Positions 1 through 9,100 of a stretch of 11,404 bases of DNA are shown here, piece by piece. The notes below the pieces were generated by a model. That model was given only the letters and a program-made list of their open reading frames with translations. It did not search any database and had not been told where the DNA came from. The stretch is from assembly GCA_021823905.1 (NCBI GenBank), contig JAKALX010000084.1:1-11404 (forward strand), written 5' to 3'. The stretch comes from Chloroflexota bacterium. Lineage in GTDB: Bacteria > Chloroflexota > Dehalococcoidia > Tepidiformales > Tepidiformaceae. Both the position numbers and the translations under genes were made by a program. Numbering within the stretch: the stretch's first letter is position 1; every line of letters begins with the position of its first letter.

Positions 1-363
1 CGCGCCCAGCCGTCGCCGTAGCAACAGTGGCAGTGCGCACATCGCAATCCCGAAGATCGCCGCGGAAAGCCGCGCCGTGTAGTCGTTCGTCCCGAACAGG
101 AAGAACACCAGCGCCTCGGCGTGGTAGTAGAACGGCCCGTGGAAGATCGGGCTGTGGTGATAATTCCCCTGCAGCAGGCTCCACGACCACTGGGCGTGGA
201 TGCTCTCGTCGTGGTGCAGCGCCCGGTCCCCGAGGTTCCAGAACCGCAATGCGAACGCCGCCGCCAGGATGACCGCGTACACGATCACCTCGCGCCGCAC
301 GGAAATCCGCGCCGAAAGAACGCGATCGAGCGCCGCCGGCCGGGAGATCGCGTTCACTGTCAC
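1..363 (-). CDS. Agl23-like membrane glycosyltransferase (TIGR03663/GT39-type), N-terminal part only
   Basis: This is the first 121 codons of a gene that leaves the window at base 1. The product is a polytopic membrane protein of the family named flippase activity-associated protein Agl23, a GT-C fold family thought to transfer sugars from lipid carriers on the outer face of the membrane. Residues 26-44 form the first membrane segment. They are followed by HHDES (50-54), whose Asp52-Glu53 pair is the expected catalytic/metal-binding site, and by HGPFYYH, a family-typical loop sequence. A second hydrophobic stretch begins near residue 84. The start is GTG at 363, which overlaps the TGA of the upstream gene by 4 nt (GTGA) and has GAAGG 7 nt upstream. 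A second GTG two codons later is less well placed. It is third in a membrane-protein run after the DUF2298 gene, so a role in envelope glycan assembly is inferred. Family assignment is firm; substrate is unknown. Confidence 0.85.
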   Translation of the reverse strand, partial: MTVNAISRPAALDRVLSARISVRREVIVYAVILAAAFALRFWNLGDRALHHDESIHAQWSWSLLQGNYHHSPIFHGPFYYHAEALVFFLFGTNDYTARLSAAIFGIAMCALPLLLRRRLGA

Positions 364-2015
364 TGGCTCGCCTTCACATAGACCGTCGCCGGGACTTCGC
401 TGCGCCCAAGCGAGGCCCGGTCCGACAGCCACTTGAGGTAGGCAAGAAACCCGTCCGTCGGCACGTCTGGCTCCAGGAGCAGGTTCCAGCTCACGTCGAC
501 CGCGTTGTAGCCGTCGGGCCGCGGGAGATCTTTTGGCCACACAACCACCGACGCGTCACCTGGCACGCGCGACGCGACCACGATGTCGCCGGAGTCCCGG
601 AACGGCCACGTCATCTCCTCGGCGAACCGTTCGTGGACGACGATCAATCCTCCGTGCTCGTGCGCGAGCTGGAGCGCCGTGTCGCGTAACTGCCGTGCCT
701 GCACGGGACTCACCGGCGACGGTACCGGCTCTCCGCTCGAGCTGAACGAAACCCCCATCCCGGCCGACACGAACAACGGCACGCCGATCACGAGCGCTGG
801 CGCCAGCAACGCGGCAACCGCCCGCCGTTCCCAGCAGGCCGCGCCGAGAGCTACCAGCGCCAGGAGAAGGAGCACCGTCACCAGCAGCTTCTCCCCGTTG
901 TCCGTCGCCTGCCCATTCCGCGCCCACGTCAGCATGAACACCAGCGCGATCGCCGCTGCGAAGAGCGCGATCGGCACGAGGAAGCGCGCATAACGCCAGT
1001 CGGCCCGGACCATCGCATCCACGCCTTCGGCGAGCGCCGGTCCCGCCAGGAGAGCCAGCGGTAGCGTCAGGGCCACCACCGGCGCCGGGCTGTGCGCGGT
1101 CCCCGAAACCAGCAACCAGAGCAACGCAACCCCCGCCCACGCGAGCAGGACGAGATCGTGTGCCTCTGCGGCGCCACGCCGCCTCAGCCTGACGCCGAGC
1201 AACACCGCTGCCGCCAGCCCGGCGGCGACAACCGGCGCAACGTACAGCGCCGTGATCTCCAGGCTGTTCGCCGTCGACCACATCTGGTCGAACGACGCCG
1301 CGAACAACGCGAATGGCGGCACGCGCAGCCCGCCGTCGAACCCCATGCCGAACCTGGCGCTCGCCGCGAGGTTGCCAACAATTGCGCCGCCCGCGCCCCA
1401 TGCAGCCGCTTGCCGGTCGGGGTACTCCCGCCTCGCCAGCGCAACTCCCCCGGCGCCGAGAGCGAGCACCAGCGGGATAGGCCCCGCGGTCGCGACCAGA
1501 AATCCGATCGCCGCCCACGTCCACGGCCGAAGCCCCTTCCGCCCGATCGCGACGAACAGCCAGGCGGCGATCGCCAGGTCGAATCCCATCGCCGAAGCCG
1601 ACGTCCCCAGTGAAATCGCCGGTCCGTCGAAAGCCAGCAACAACAGCGCGATCAGCGCCCCGGCCTCACCGAGTCGCGGCCGCAGGAACCAGACTGCCGC
1701 TGGGATGGTCGCTGTCGCCGCAAACGCCACGATTCGCGCCGGGATCGCCGAGTCGGAGATGTGCAAGAGCAGCGTCGTGAGCGCCTGGAAGAGTGTCGGC
1801 ACGAAGCGGTCGTCCGCGACGCCGATCCGCGCCTGCCAGGCGCCCGAAAGATGTACCAGCTCGGCGCCGCCAACCGGCGTGTGCCAGATCGTCCCCAGTC
1901 GCAGCAGCAGGAATCCAGCCGTGGTCACCGCCCACGCGATCGCGCTCACGCTGATCGAAAAGAGCGCTTCCGGCCGTTCGGATTCTGGAGCCACCGCTGT
2001 CAGCTCCGGGTTCAC
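360..2015 (-). CDS. Polytopic membrane protein, Agl23-related (GT-C-like) with altered active-site motif
   Basis: This 551-residue protein has about 12 hydrophobic segments between residues 18 and 430, followed by a soluble tail of about 110 residues. The reading frame stays open upstream to 2288, but that extension is Arg-rich shadow sequence of the DUF2298 gene. The start chosen is GTG at 2015, which overlaps the preceding TGA as GTGA. No clear Shine-Dalgarno is visible, so translational coupling is likely. Its N-terminus can be aligned by eye with the next gene: after the first membrane helix, AELVH (51-55) falls where the neighbour has DESIH, and an xxARxxAF/A stretch follows at matching distance. 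The tail contains EEMTWPFRD near residue 465, resembling the WPxxWYLRD-like tail motif of Agl23 proteins. It therefore looks like an Agl23 paralogue in which the catalytic Asp is Ala51. It could be an inactive partner subunit or a diverged transferase. Membrane location is certain; function is not. Confidence 0.75.
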   Translation of the reverse strand: MNPELTAVAPESERPEALFSISVSAIAWAVTTAGFLLLRLGTIWHTPVGGAELVHLSGAWQARIGVADDRFVPTLFQALTTLLLHISDSAIPARIVAFAATATIPAAVWFLRPRLGEAGALIALLLLAFDGPAISLGTSASAMGFDLAIAAWLFVAIGRKGLRPWTWAAIGFLVATAGPIPLVLALGAGGVALARREYPDRQAAAWGAGGAIVGNLAASARFGMGFDGGLRVPPFALFAASFDQMWSTANSLEITALYVAPVVAAGLAAAVLLGVRLRRRGAAEAHDLVLLAWAGVALLWLLVSGTAHSPAPVVALTLPLALLAGPALAEGVDAMVRADWRYARFLVPIALFAAAIALVFMLTWARNGQATDNGEKLLVTVLLLLALVALGAACWERRAVAALLAPALVIGVPLFVSAGMGVSFSSSGEPVPSPVSPVQARQLRDTALQLAHEHGGLIVVHERFAEEMTWPFRDSGDIVVASRVPGDASVVVWPKDLPRPDGYNAVDVSWNLLLEPDVPTDGFLAYLKWLSDRASLGRSEVPATVYVKASQ

Positions 2016-4459
2016 GAGGTGTGCACCACGCGATACGCCGGCAGTTCGTACACGCGATACGGCCCCGACTGGAACGCCACGTCGAGGAACTGGGCAAACG
2101 GGGCCATCGTCGTTGCGGGATAGCGGGCCGACACACCGGTCTCGAGCTCTCCAAGAACGACATAATGCGCACCAAGCTGACGGAGCGCCTCGAGCACGAC
2201 CGTCGGGTTGGGGTCCGTGTACACGCGATCGACGAGGTCCTGCCGGCGTTCGAGCTCGTTCCTCACCGCCGCGGTGTCTCCGCGCCATTGGATCTCGTGG
2301 AAGAACCAGCCGATCGGCGTTGATCGTCCCGTTCGCTGGCTGATTCGCGCGGCATCGCTGTAGTCCACGTTTCCGTCAATCACTTGCGGCTTCTGGTCGT
2401 TGTTCGCCGCCCATTTGCGCCCGCTCGCCTCGATGATGACCGCGCCCGGGTCGGTGTGCTCGCGAACCCATCGGGTCAGAGCGTACTCGTCGGGGTTGGT
2501 CCGCGCGAGAAACGCGTTTCCGTCCAGCGCCGTGTCTTTTTGGAATCCTTCCGTGCGGTTCGCCGCCGCCGTGAGCGGATAGACGAGGCCCGCCGCAACC
2601 ACCACGCAGACCGGCGCCGCCAGCCATCCGCTCGCTGCCCGTCGCGTCCACGCCTGCCGCAGCGCCGCCACCACCGCTACGGCGCCGCCCAGCGACAGCA
2701 ACATCCACGCCTGGTACGTCAGCTTGAAGACCGTGTTCAGCCGCGGCGTCACCCCCGCAAAGATGTCCCTGATGTAGAACAGCTCCGCTCCAAAGATCAG
2801 CAGCGCACCCAGCGCGCAGACCGCCGCGACCGGCGCCGCCGCGCTCCGCCTCAAGAACAGCACGACGGCCGCCGTCGTCAGCAGCCACACGATCAGCCCG
2901 TACGCAAGGAGCGTCACCCAGCCGCCGGCGGATCGCGCGTCCACTGCCGCCGAAAGATCGCCCTGGAACTCTACCATCGCCAGCCATAGCCCGAATGGCA
3001 GCATCGGTACCCAGAGCGTGCCCATGCCGGCGTCGAGGATCAGCCCGCGCGGCGTCCGCCGGAACGCCCAGGTGACGACCATCAGGCCCGCCAGCAGGAT
3101 CGGCCCAAACTGCATGAATGCGTGCGGCGGCCGTGTCCCTTTCCCGACGTACGCCTCGAATCCCGAAGCCTGCGAGCTGAAGTCCCGGTACCACGGCACG
3201 TACAGCACCACCGCCAGCGCCAGCACCGGTCCCAGGTAGGCGAGCGCGGCGAGCGTCGCGGCGCCTCGTCCGCCCGTGTCGTCGCCACCGCGCGCAGCTG
3301 CTCGCAGATTCCGCGCCAGCACTGCCAGCGCCAGCACGCCCGTGAACGTCAGGATGTCCCAGGCGTTCTCGAACGCCAGTCCCCCGAAAACCACTGCCAG
3401 CGCCAGCCCGGCCGCGGGCTCGCGGATATGGCTGCGAAACCGCAACATCCGCCGTCCTCGCCACACGGCCGCGCTCAACCCCAGCGAAAGCAACACCAGC
3501 GGGATCGACATCACGTGCGGGTGCATGTCCCCCAGCAGGAAGCTGAAAAAAGGGAACTCAGTGATCGTGTTGGGGATGATTCGGGTGCCGCGCCACCAGA
3601 ACCAGAACTCGGTCGGGTACCAGGCCGTTGTCCGCGGGTTCAACGGCCCGCTGTAGCAGTCCTGGTTCTGGCCCGCCCGGCAGGGGATCATCCACTCCAC
3701 GCCCATCGTCTCGTACAGTGTCCGGTTGTACTCGCCGTGCGCGGCGGACCACTCGAAGATCGCCGAAAGCGAACCGACAAGCAGGAGCATGCCCACCGCC
3801 AACCCGCCCGCCGCCAGCGCCCAGCGTTGCGCGCGCGACCCGAGCGTCCAGCGCGCGAACGCGTACCCCAGTGATGCGATGGCCGCCGCGGCAGCACCGA
3901 ACGTGTACGCCAGGAACAGGTTGTAGCCTGTCGAAGGAACCACGTCCGCAACCGAGGTCAGCACGCCCGCCTGCAGGTACCCGAAGTAGTAATAGCTCGC
4001 CTTTTCGCCCGCCATCCACGGGTCTTTCGGCGGGTAGTCCTTCGAAGTCAGCGTCGCGTTCAGGTACATGAAGTCCATCGGCTGCTCCGTGCCGCTGATC
4101 TCCGCGTTGTACGAACGGAACGCCACGTACGCAAAGAACCCACACGTGAACACGCCGGCCACCACGGTGAGTGCCGGCCCCGTCCGGCGCAGCGTCGAAA
4201 GAAACCGCCGGTCCCTCCCCGCCACGGCACACGAAATCAGCGCCAGCAGCACAAGCGCCAGCAGATATCCGCCGCGCCCGAAGGGCAGCAGCCCCACGAC
4301 CCGGAAGATGAAATACAGATACCCGGCGAGCACAAGTCCGAACGGCATCGCCAGTGCGGCGCCCGCGTCGGGCAACCGCCGGAGCATCGCGAACGAGATC
4401 GGCAGGCCCAGGATGCCGGCAACGAGCGCAGCCGCCCAGAACGCCAGCATCTCCGTCAT
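2012..4459 (-). CDS. DUF2298 / Chlor_Arch_YYY (TIGR03662) family membrane protein
   Basis: An 815-residue integral membrane protein with roughly 15-17 hydrophobic segments up to about residue 640 and a C-terminal soluble domain of about 175 residues. Recognisable family motifs are GDMHPHV near residues 310-316, in a loop flanked by hydrophobic helices, and RISQRTG...IGWFFHEIQWRG near residues 703-727 in the soluble domain. The family is found in Chloroflexota and archaea beside Agl23-type proteins. It is presumed to be a GT-C-like glycosyltransferase, but its reaction is not established. The ATG at 4459 is chosen because GAGG (4468-4471) lies 8 nt upstream; a second ATG three codons later would sit too far from it. 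That ribosome site overlaps the last codons of ftsY, and the intergenic gap is 10 nt, so co-transcription with ftsY is likely. The end overlaps the next gene by 4 nt. Length and motifs indicate an intact gene. Confidence 0.9.
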   Translation of the reverse strand: MTEMLAFWAAALVAGILGLPISFAMLRRLPDAGAALAMPFGLVLAGYLYFIFRVVGLLPFGRGGYLLALVLLALISCAVAGRDRRFLSTLRRTGPALTVVAGVFTCGFFAYVAFRSYNAEISGTEQPMDFMYLNATLTSKDYPPKDPWMAGEKASYYYFGYLQAGVLTSVADVVPSTGYNLFLAYTFGAAAAAIASLGYAFARWTLGSRAQRWALAAGGLAVGMLLLVGSLSAIFEWSAAHGEYNRTLYETMGVEWMIPCRAGQNQDCYSGPLNPRTTAWYPTEFWFWWRGTRIIPNTITEFPFFSFLLGDMHPHVMSIPLVLLSLGLSAAVWRGRRMLRFRSHIREPAAGLALAVVFGGLAFENAWDILTFTGVLALAVLARNLRAAARGGDDTGGRGAATLAALAYLGPVLALAVVLYVPWYRDFSSQASGFEAYVGKGTRPPHAFMQFGPILLAGLMVVTWAFRRTPRGLILDAGMGTLWVPMLPFGLWLAMVEFQGDLSAAVDARSAGGWVTLLAYGLIVWLLTTAAVVLFLRRSAAAPVAAVCALGALLIFGAELFYIRDIFAGVTPRLNTVFKLTYQAWMLLSLGGAVAVVAALRQAWTRRAASGWLAAPVCVVVAAGLVYPLTAAANRTEGFQKDTALDGNAFLARTNPDEYALTRWVREHTDPGAVIIEASGRKWAANNDQKPQVIDGNVDYSDAARISQRTGRSTPIGWFFHEIQWRGDTAAVRNELERRQDLVDRVYTDPNPTVVLEALRQLGAHYVVLGELETGVSARYPATTMAPFAQFLDVAFQSGPYRVYELPAYRVVHTS

Positions 4460-4469
4460 TCGCCGCGCC

Positions 4470-5531
4470 TCACGTCAGCAGCGAGTCCACGAACTCGCGC
4501 GCGTCGAACGGCGCCAGGTCCTCCAGGCGCTCGCCCGTCCCGATGAACCGCACTGGTATCCCTAGCTCGTGCGCGATCGCGAACGCGATCCCGCCCCGCG
4601 CCGTCCCGTCCAGCTTCGCCAGAACAATCCCGGTCACGCCCACCGCCTCCGCGAACGTCTTGGCCTGCGCCAGCCCGTTCTGCCCCGTTGTCGCGTCCAG
4701 CACCAGCAGCGTCTCGTGCGGCGCCTCCGGGTAGTTTCGCTGGATGATCCGGTTCATCTTCTTCAGCTCTTCCATCAGGTTCGTCTTCGTGTGCAGCCGC
4801 CCTGCCGTGTCGACGATCATGATGTCCGCCTTCGAAGCCTCCGCCGCCGAGAGCGTGTCGAATACCACGGCCCCCGGGTCGGCGCCCGGCTTGTGCGCCA
4901 CCACGCGGACGCCCGTCCGCTCGCCCCAGACCTTGAGCTGGTCTGTCGCCGCAGCCCGGAACGTGTCCGCCGCCCCCAACACGACGACGGCGCCGTCGCG
5001 CTTGAACGCGTGTGCCATCTTCGCGATCGTCGTGGTCTTCCCCGCCCCGTTTACGCCCACCACGAGCACGATGAGCAGCGGCGGCAGCGGCTGGCGCGCC
5101 CAGGCCGGCGGCTCCGTCGCCGGCTCCGACAGGATCTCGATCAATTGGTCGCGCAGCAGCCCTCGAACCTGCGCGCTCTGCTTGAATCCTTCGCTGCGCG
5201 CCCGCTTCCGAACGTTCCCGAGCACTGCCTCGGTGGTCGGCAAGCCCGCGTCCGAGGAGATCAGGATCTCCTCCAGCTCGTCCCACAGCGACTCGTCGAA
5301 GTCGGCGCTCTGGAACAGCCCGGAGAGCCGCCCGAAGAATCCCCGCTTGGTTCGCGCCACCGCCCGCTCGGTCTGCTCGTGCAATTCGGCCTGCTCTTCG
5401 GCGGTCAGTTCCTCGCCTGGCTGCTCATCCGCGCCGAGCGCCGCTGGAGTTGCGACCGCTTCTTCCGGCAATGCCTGGCCGGCATCCTCCGGTGCGCGTT
5501 CATCCTGCTGCTGCTTGCGCCAGAACCGCAC
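4470..5531 (-). CDS. ftsY: Signal recognition particle receptor FtsY
   Basis: A 353-residue SRP receptor GTPase. It docks SRP-bound ribosomes to the membrane for co-translational insertion of membrane proteins, forming a GTP-dependent complex with Ffh. Residues 10-60 are an acidic, Ala/Glu-rich A-domain, and residues 61-145 the helical N domain. The G domain follows with P-loop GVNGAGKT (159-166), DTFRAAATDQL (189-199), DTAGR (241-245), TTGQNG (281-286), the guanine-specificity motif AKLDG (305-309) and GTGE (331-334). It ends in the usual closing helix, DLAPFDAREFVDSLL. All key GTPase residues are present and the length is normal. The start is GTG at 5531, with AAGGAAGGA 9 nt upstream (5541-5549). 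In Bacillus-type genomes ftsY follows rnc-smc directly; here a Uma2 gene on the other strand separates it from smc. It is followed after 10 nt by the DUF2298 gene. Confidence 0.97.
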   Translation of the reverse strand: MRFWRKQQQDERAPEDAGQALPEEAVATPAALGADEQPGEELTAEEQAELHEQTERAVARTKRGFFGRLSGLFQSADFDESLWDELEEILISSDAGLPTTEAVLGNVRKRARSEGFKQSAQVRGLLRDQLIEILSEPATEPPAWARQPLPPLLIVLVVGVNGAGKTTTIAKMAHAFKRDGAVVVLGAADTFRAAATDQLKVWGERTGVRVVAHKPGADPGAVVFDTLSAAEASKADIMIVDTAGRLHTKTNLMEELKKMNRIIQRNYPEAPHETLLVLDATTGQNGLAQAKTFAEAVGVTGIVLAKLDGTARGGIAFAIAHELGIPVRFIGTGERLEDLAPFDAREFVDSLLT

Positions 5532-5540
5532 GGGCGGCGT

Positions 5541-5549
5541 TCCTTCCTT
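5541..5549 (-). promoter_or_regulatory. Ribosome binding site of ftsY
   Basis: AAGGAAGGA on the minus strand ends 9 nt before the GTG at 5531. It identifies that GTG as the ftsY start, although no ATG is available nearby. Confidence 0.6.
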
Positions 5550-5565
5550 GAGATGGAGTCACTGG

Positions 5566-5594
5566 ATGGTACCCGCCGCCTGCCCAAAGGTCAG
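5566..5594 (-). promoter_or_regulatory. Possible ftsY promoter
   Basis: On the minus strand, CTGACC (5594-5589) and TACCAT (5571-5566) are 17 nt apart; each matches four of six consensus bases. Transcription would start near 5559, giving a short leader that contains the ftsY ribosome site. A separate promoter is expected here, because the opposing Uma2 gene separates ftsY from smc. Readthrough from smc remains possible. Confidence 0.35.
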
Positions 5595-5607
5595 GTTCGC
5601 TGTCATG

Positions 5608-5613
5608 TATCAT
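5608..5613 (+). promoter_or_regulatory. Possible -10 element for a leaderless Uma2 transcript
   Basis: TATCAT at 5608-5613 lies so that transcription would begin at or next to the ATG at 5620, giving an mRNA without a leader. No convincing -35 is visible, so this is tentative. If the start is instead 5605, this hexamer lies inside the gene and is meaningless. Confidence 0.22.
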
Positions 5614-5619
5614 GTCCCC

Positions 5620-6192
5620 ATGGCAATCGCGGTCACCGAAACGCTGCTCACCGCCGAGGAGTTCTACTGTCTCCCCGATCCCCCCCAGGGCGGCAAGATG
5701 GAACTCATTCGGGGAAAGGTCGTCACCCACATGCCCGTGAGCGGGAAGCATGGAAAGCGGCAGGTACAAATCGCGCGGGCTCTCGACGAGTTCCTCGAAG
5801 GCCGTCGCCTGGCTGAAGTTGCCGTCGAAACCGGCTTCATCATCCGCCGCGACCCCGACCTCGTTCTCGCGCCCGACGTCTCCGTAACCCCCGTCGACCG
5901 ATTGCCCGGCGGCCAGCTTCCCGAGGACAGCTTTGTCGACGGCGTGCCAAGCCTCGCCGTCGAGGTTGTTTCCCCAGGCGATTCTGAAGCCCGCGTCATG
6001 GCCAAGGTCGGCGAATACCTTGAGGCCGGCGTCGACCGCGTTTGGATCGTCCGCGCCCGAACGCAGACAGTCGTTGTCTTCCGCTCAGGAGGCGACGTCG
6101 AGCAGCTCGGCCCTGGCGCGCGTCTTACCAGTGACCACGCCGCCCTGCCCGAGCCCGGATTCGTGCTCGAAGTAAACAGCCTCTTCGCCTGA
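5620..6192 (+). CDS. Uma2 family PD-(D/E)XK endonuclease-like protein
   Basis: A 190-residue protein of the Uma2 family, which has a restriction-endonuclease (PD-(D/E)XK) fold and is abundant in Cyanobacteria and Chloroflexota; its biological role is unknown. Visible signatures are LLTAEEF (9-15), MELIRG with Glu28, Pro85-Asp86 in the APDVSV strand, VEVVSPGD with Glu115 (114-121), Lys129 in the following helix, and YLEAGVDRVWIV (133-144). All expected acidic and Lys residues appear to be present. Two in-frame ATGs compete. The one at 5620 gives the N-terminus usual for the family. The one at 5605 adds MYHVP and has a weak AGG 9 nt upstream. The frame is open far upstream, but only as a shadow of ftsY. 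It is the only plus-strand gene inside the rnc-smc-ftsY block, diverging from ftsY and converging on smc with a 6-nt gap and no room for a terminator. Confidence 0.88.
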   Translation: MAIAVTETLLTAEEFYCLPDPPQGGKMELIRGKVVTHMPVSGKHGKRQVQIARALDEFLEGRRLAEVAVETGFIIRRDPDLVLAPDVSVTPVDRLPGGQLPEDSFVDGVPSLAVEVVSPGDSEARVMAKVGEYLEAGVDRVWIVRARTQTVVVFRSGGDVEQLGPGARLTSDHAALPEPGFVLEVNSLFA

Positions 6193-6198
6193 CGCCCG

Positions 6199-9100
6199 TC
6201 AGTTCTGGGGCAGGTCCGAAAGCTTCAGCGAAAGCACCTTTGACACCCCGTCTCGACCCATCGAAACGCCGTAGATAGCGTCCGCCACCTCGATGCTTCG
6301 CCGGTTGTGCGTCACCATCACAAACTGTGTTTTCTCCGCCAGCTCCTGCAATGACGACGTGAACCGCCCGACGTTCGCCTCGTCCAGAGCCGCATCGACT
6401 TCGTCGAGGACGCAGAACGGCGCCGGGTTTGCCGAAAGCAGCGCGAACAGAAGCGCCACCGCGGTCAGCGATCGCTCGCCGCCCGAGAGCAGGCTCAGGC
6501 TCTTGATTCGCTTGCCAGGCGGCTGGGCCTCCATCTCGATCCCCGACTCGGCGATGTTGTCCGGGTCCGTCAGCAGGAGCGCCGCGCTGCCGCCACCGAA
6601 GAACGCCGCGAAGTACAGCCCGAACGCCACGTTGACCTTCTCGAACGTCGTTGCGAACCGCGCCCGGATTTCGCCGTTGAGCTCGGTGATGACTTCCCGC
6701 AACTGCCCCTCCGCCTCCTCGAGGTCCTGCATCTGCGTGGTCAGGAACTCGTGGCGGTCGTTCAGCTCGCGGTAGTCCTCGGGTGCCTCGGCGTTGATCG
6801 CCCCGAGCCGCCGGATCTGCCGCCGAAGCTCCTCGATCCGCAGGCGTGTCTCCTCCAGGTCCACGGTCGCCCCGCCCTGGACCGCGTGCCGGCCGCTCCC
6901 GACTTCGAATAACGGATCGGCGGCCATCGCCTGGTCCAGCGACACGATCTTCCCGGCGCGATCCGGCCCGAGCCCCTCGCGCTCCATCTCCGATCGCAGG
7001 TGCTCGATGTGCTCCGTCGTCCGCGCCAGCTCGGCCTCCAGGTCGAGCCGCTGCCGGTCGATCTCCAGCAGCCGCTGTTGAGCTTCCGAATACTCGTCCT
7101 GGATGGTCCGCTCGTGGTTCTCGAGGCGGTGCAGCTCATCCCGGTCGGGCGCGGCGTCCTCGCTGAAGCGCGTCTGGTCCGCCCGAGTCGTCTCCAGCTC
7201 GTGGGCGTATTTCGCGAGCCGCTCGTCAATCACGCTGGCTTCCAGCTCAAGGTTCCGGGCTTGCAGATTCCGCGCCGAGATCTGGTTCGCGAGCCGCTCG
7301 ACCGCTTTGTCGTGCTGCTCCCGCATCGCCTGGAGCGTCCGCCGCTCGCCATCGACCGTTGCCAGCCGAGCGCTCGCCTCGGAGACCTGGCGCAGCGCTG
7401 ATTCGCGCCGCTCGGTTGCCTCGCGCACCTCGTCTTCGAGGGCCGCCATCGCGGCTCGGCGTTCATCCCGCCGCGCGTTCAACTGCTCCCCGGCGAGCTG
7501 CGACTGTGCGATCTGGCGTTGCCGCGCCTCCCGTTCCCGTTCGATGTCGGCCTGTTTCGATCGAACCGCGTCCATGTCGCGCCGGTGCCGGTGGAGCCGC
7601 TCGCGCTCCCGTTCTAGCTCGAACCGGCATGCGTCCGCTGCTCGCCGTAGTGCGTCGTACTGCTGGTCTGCTTCCTTCGCCCGCAACGCAAGCTGCTCAA
7701 TCGACTCGCGGGCGTTCGCGATCTGGGCCGCACTCCGGTCGGTGCGCTCGCGAATCGCCTCGATCTGCTCAGGGAGCTCGTCCAGCTCCCGCTGCCGCGT
7801 GAACACGCTCTCGTCCGCTCCCGAGGCGCCGCCGGCGATCACCCCGGTCGGCTCGATGTAGATGCCGTCCAGCGTGACCACCGCGCCCAGTGATCGCCGG
7901 ATCATCCGCATCCCCGTCGGCACGTCCTCGACCACGATCACGCGTCCCAGCAGCGTGTCGACCAGCGGCTTGAACCGCGGCTCGCAACGCACGAGTTTCG
8001 ACGCCACTCCGACGACGCCGCGCTCCTTTTGCAGGTTGACCGGATAGACGTGGCGCACCGATTCGAGCGGCAGGAACTGCGCCCGTCCCTGGCGCCGCTG
8101 CTGCAACAGGGCGATCGCTTTCAGCGCCTGCTCTTCCGTGTCCGTGACGATCGCGTGCAGCCGCCCTTCAAGCGCCGCGTTGATCGCCACCTCCAGCCCC
8201 GCCGGCACTTTGATCTGTCGCGAGAGCAGCCCGGCAACGCCCGGCACTTCCGCCGGCTCGCCAAGAGACCCCGGTTCGATCCCGTCGATCAACGCCTGCC
8301 CCATGATCAGCGCGTTTCGCGTGCCGGCCGCCACGCCGTCGTGCTCCGCCTGCACGCGCCGGAGCGCGTCGAGCCGTCCTTCCAGGTGGTCGAGCTCGCG
8401 AAGCTCCTGGTTCGCCCCCGCCTCGTACGCCCGCACCTCTTCCTGGACCTTGCGAAGCCGCTCCCGCGCGTCGTCGGCCTCGCTCCTGCCCGCCTCCAGG
8501 GCGATCTCGGCTTCGATCGCCGCAGCTCGCGCGTTCGCATACCGGCGCCCGTAGCCGATGAGCTCGACGACCACTTGCTTGCGCCGCGCGATTGCCTGCT
8601 CGGCCTCCCGCTCCAGCTCCGCGATGCGCCGCTCCGCCGATTCGATGTCGTGTTGCATCGCCCCGGCGCGCCGTTCGTCGCCGTCGGCCCCGTCCCGCAG
8701 TTCTTGCATCCGGCTCCGGATCTGTGAATACTCCCGTTCCGCGTTGTCGAGGACGGCCCGGAAGCGCCCAACGTTCGCCTTCGCCTCGTCGATTTCGGCG
8801 TGGATCTCGATCCCGCGGCGCCCTTCGTCGACCCCTGTGCTCGACAGCCCGAGCTTCTCGCCCTCCAGCGCCTCGATCTCGATCCGAAGCTCCTCGCGCC
8901 TCCCCGCGATCATCGCGTGCCGTTCCCGGTCCAGCGCGATCGCCTGTTCCGTGGCAGCTAGCCGTTGTTCGATTTCGGTCGTTCGCGTGTCTCGCCGCGA
9001 GATCGCCTCGCGCCGCTTCCGAATCTCCTCTCCGAGCGTTCGCAGCTGTTCGCGCAGTTGGGCCACCCGCTCGGCCGCGTGCGCGTCCTCCGCCGAGCGT

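Noticed and set aside
1252..2343. Plus-strand open frame of 363 codons
   Set aside because: It lies antisense to the Agl23-related gene and the end of the DUF2298 gene. Its product is Arg/Ser/Pro-rich with no domain, typical of shadow frames in GC-rich DNA.
2376..3464. Minus-strand open frame of 362 codons inside the DUF2298 gene
   Set aside because: It is out of frame with a clearly recognised membrane protein, and its Gly/Arg-rich composition is that of a shadow frame.
4744..5619. N-terminal extension of the Uma2 frame making a 482-residue protein
   Set aside because: The extension is antisense to ftsY, Ser/Arg-rich and unrelated to the family, whose usual length is about 190 residues.
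4569..5816. Plus-strand open frame of 415 codons across ftsY and the Uma2 start
   Set aside because: It is Arg-rich, crosses two real genes in the wrong frame and has no recognisable domain.
6193..6198. A bidirectional terminator between Uma2 and smc
   Set aside because: The gap is only 6 nt, and I saw no hairpin followed by a T-run in the flanking gene ends.
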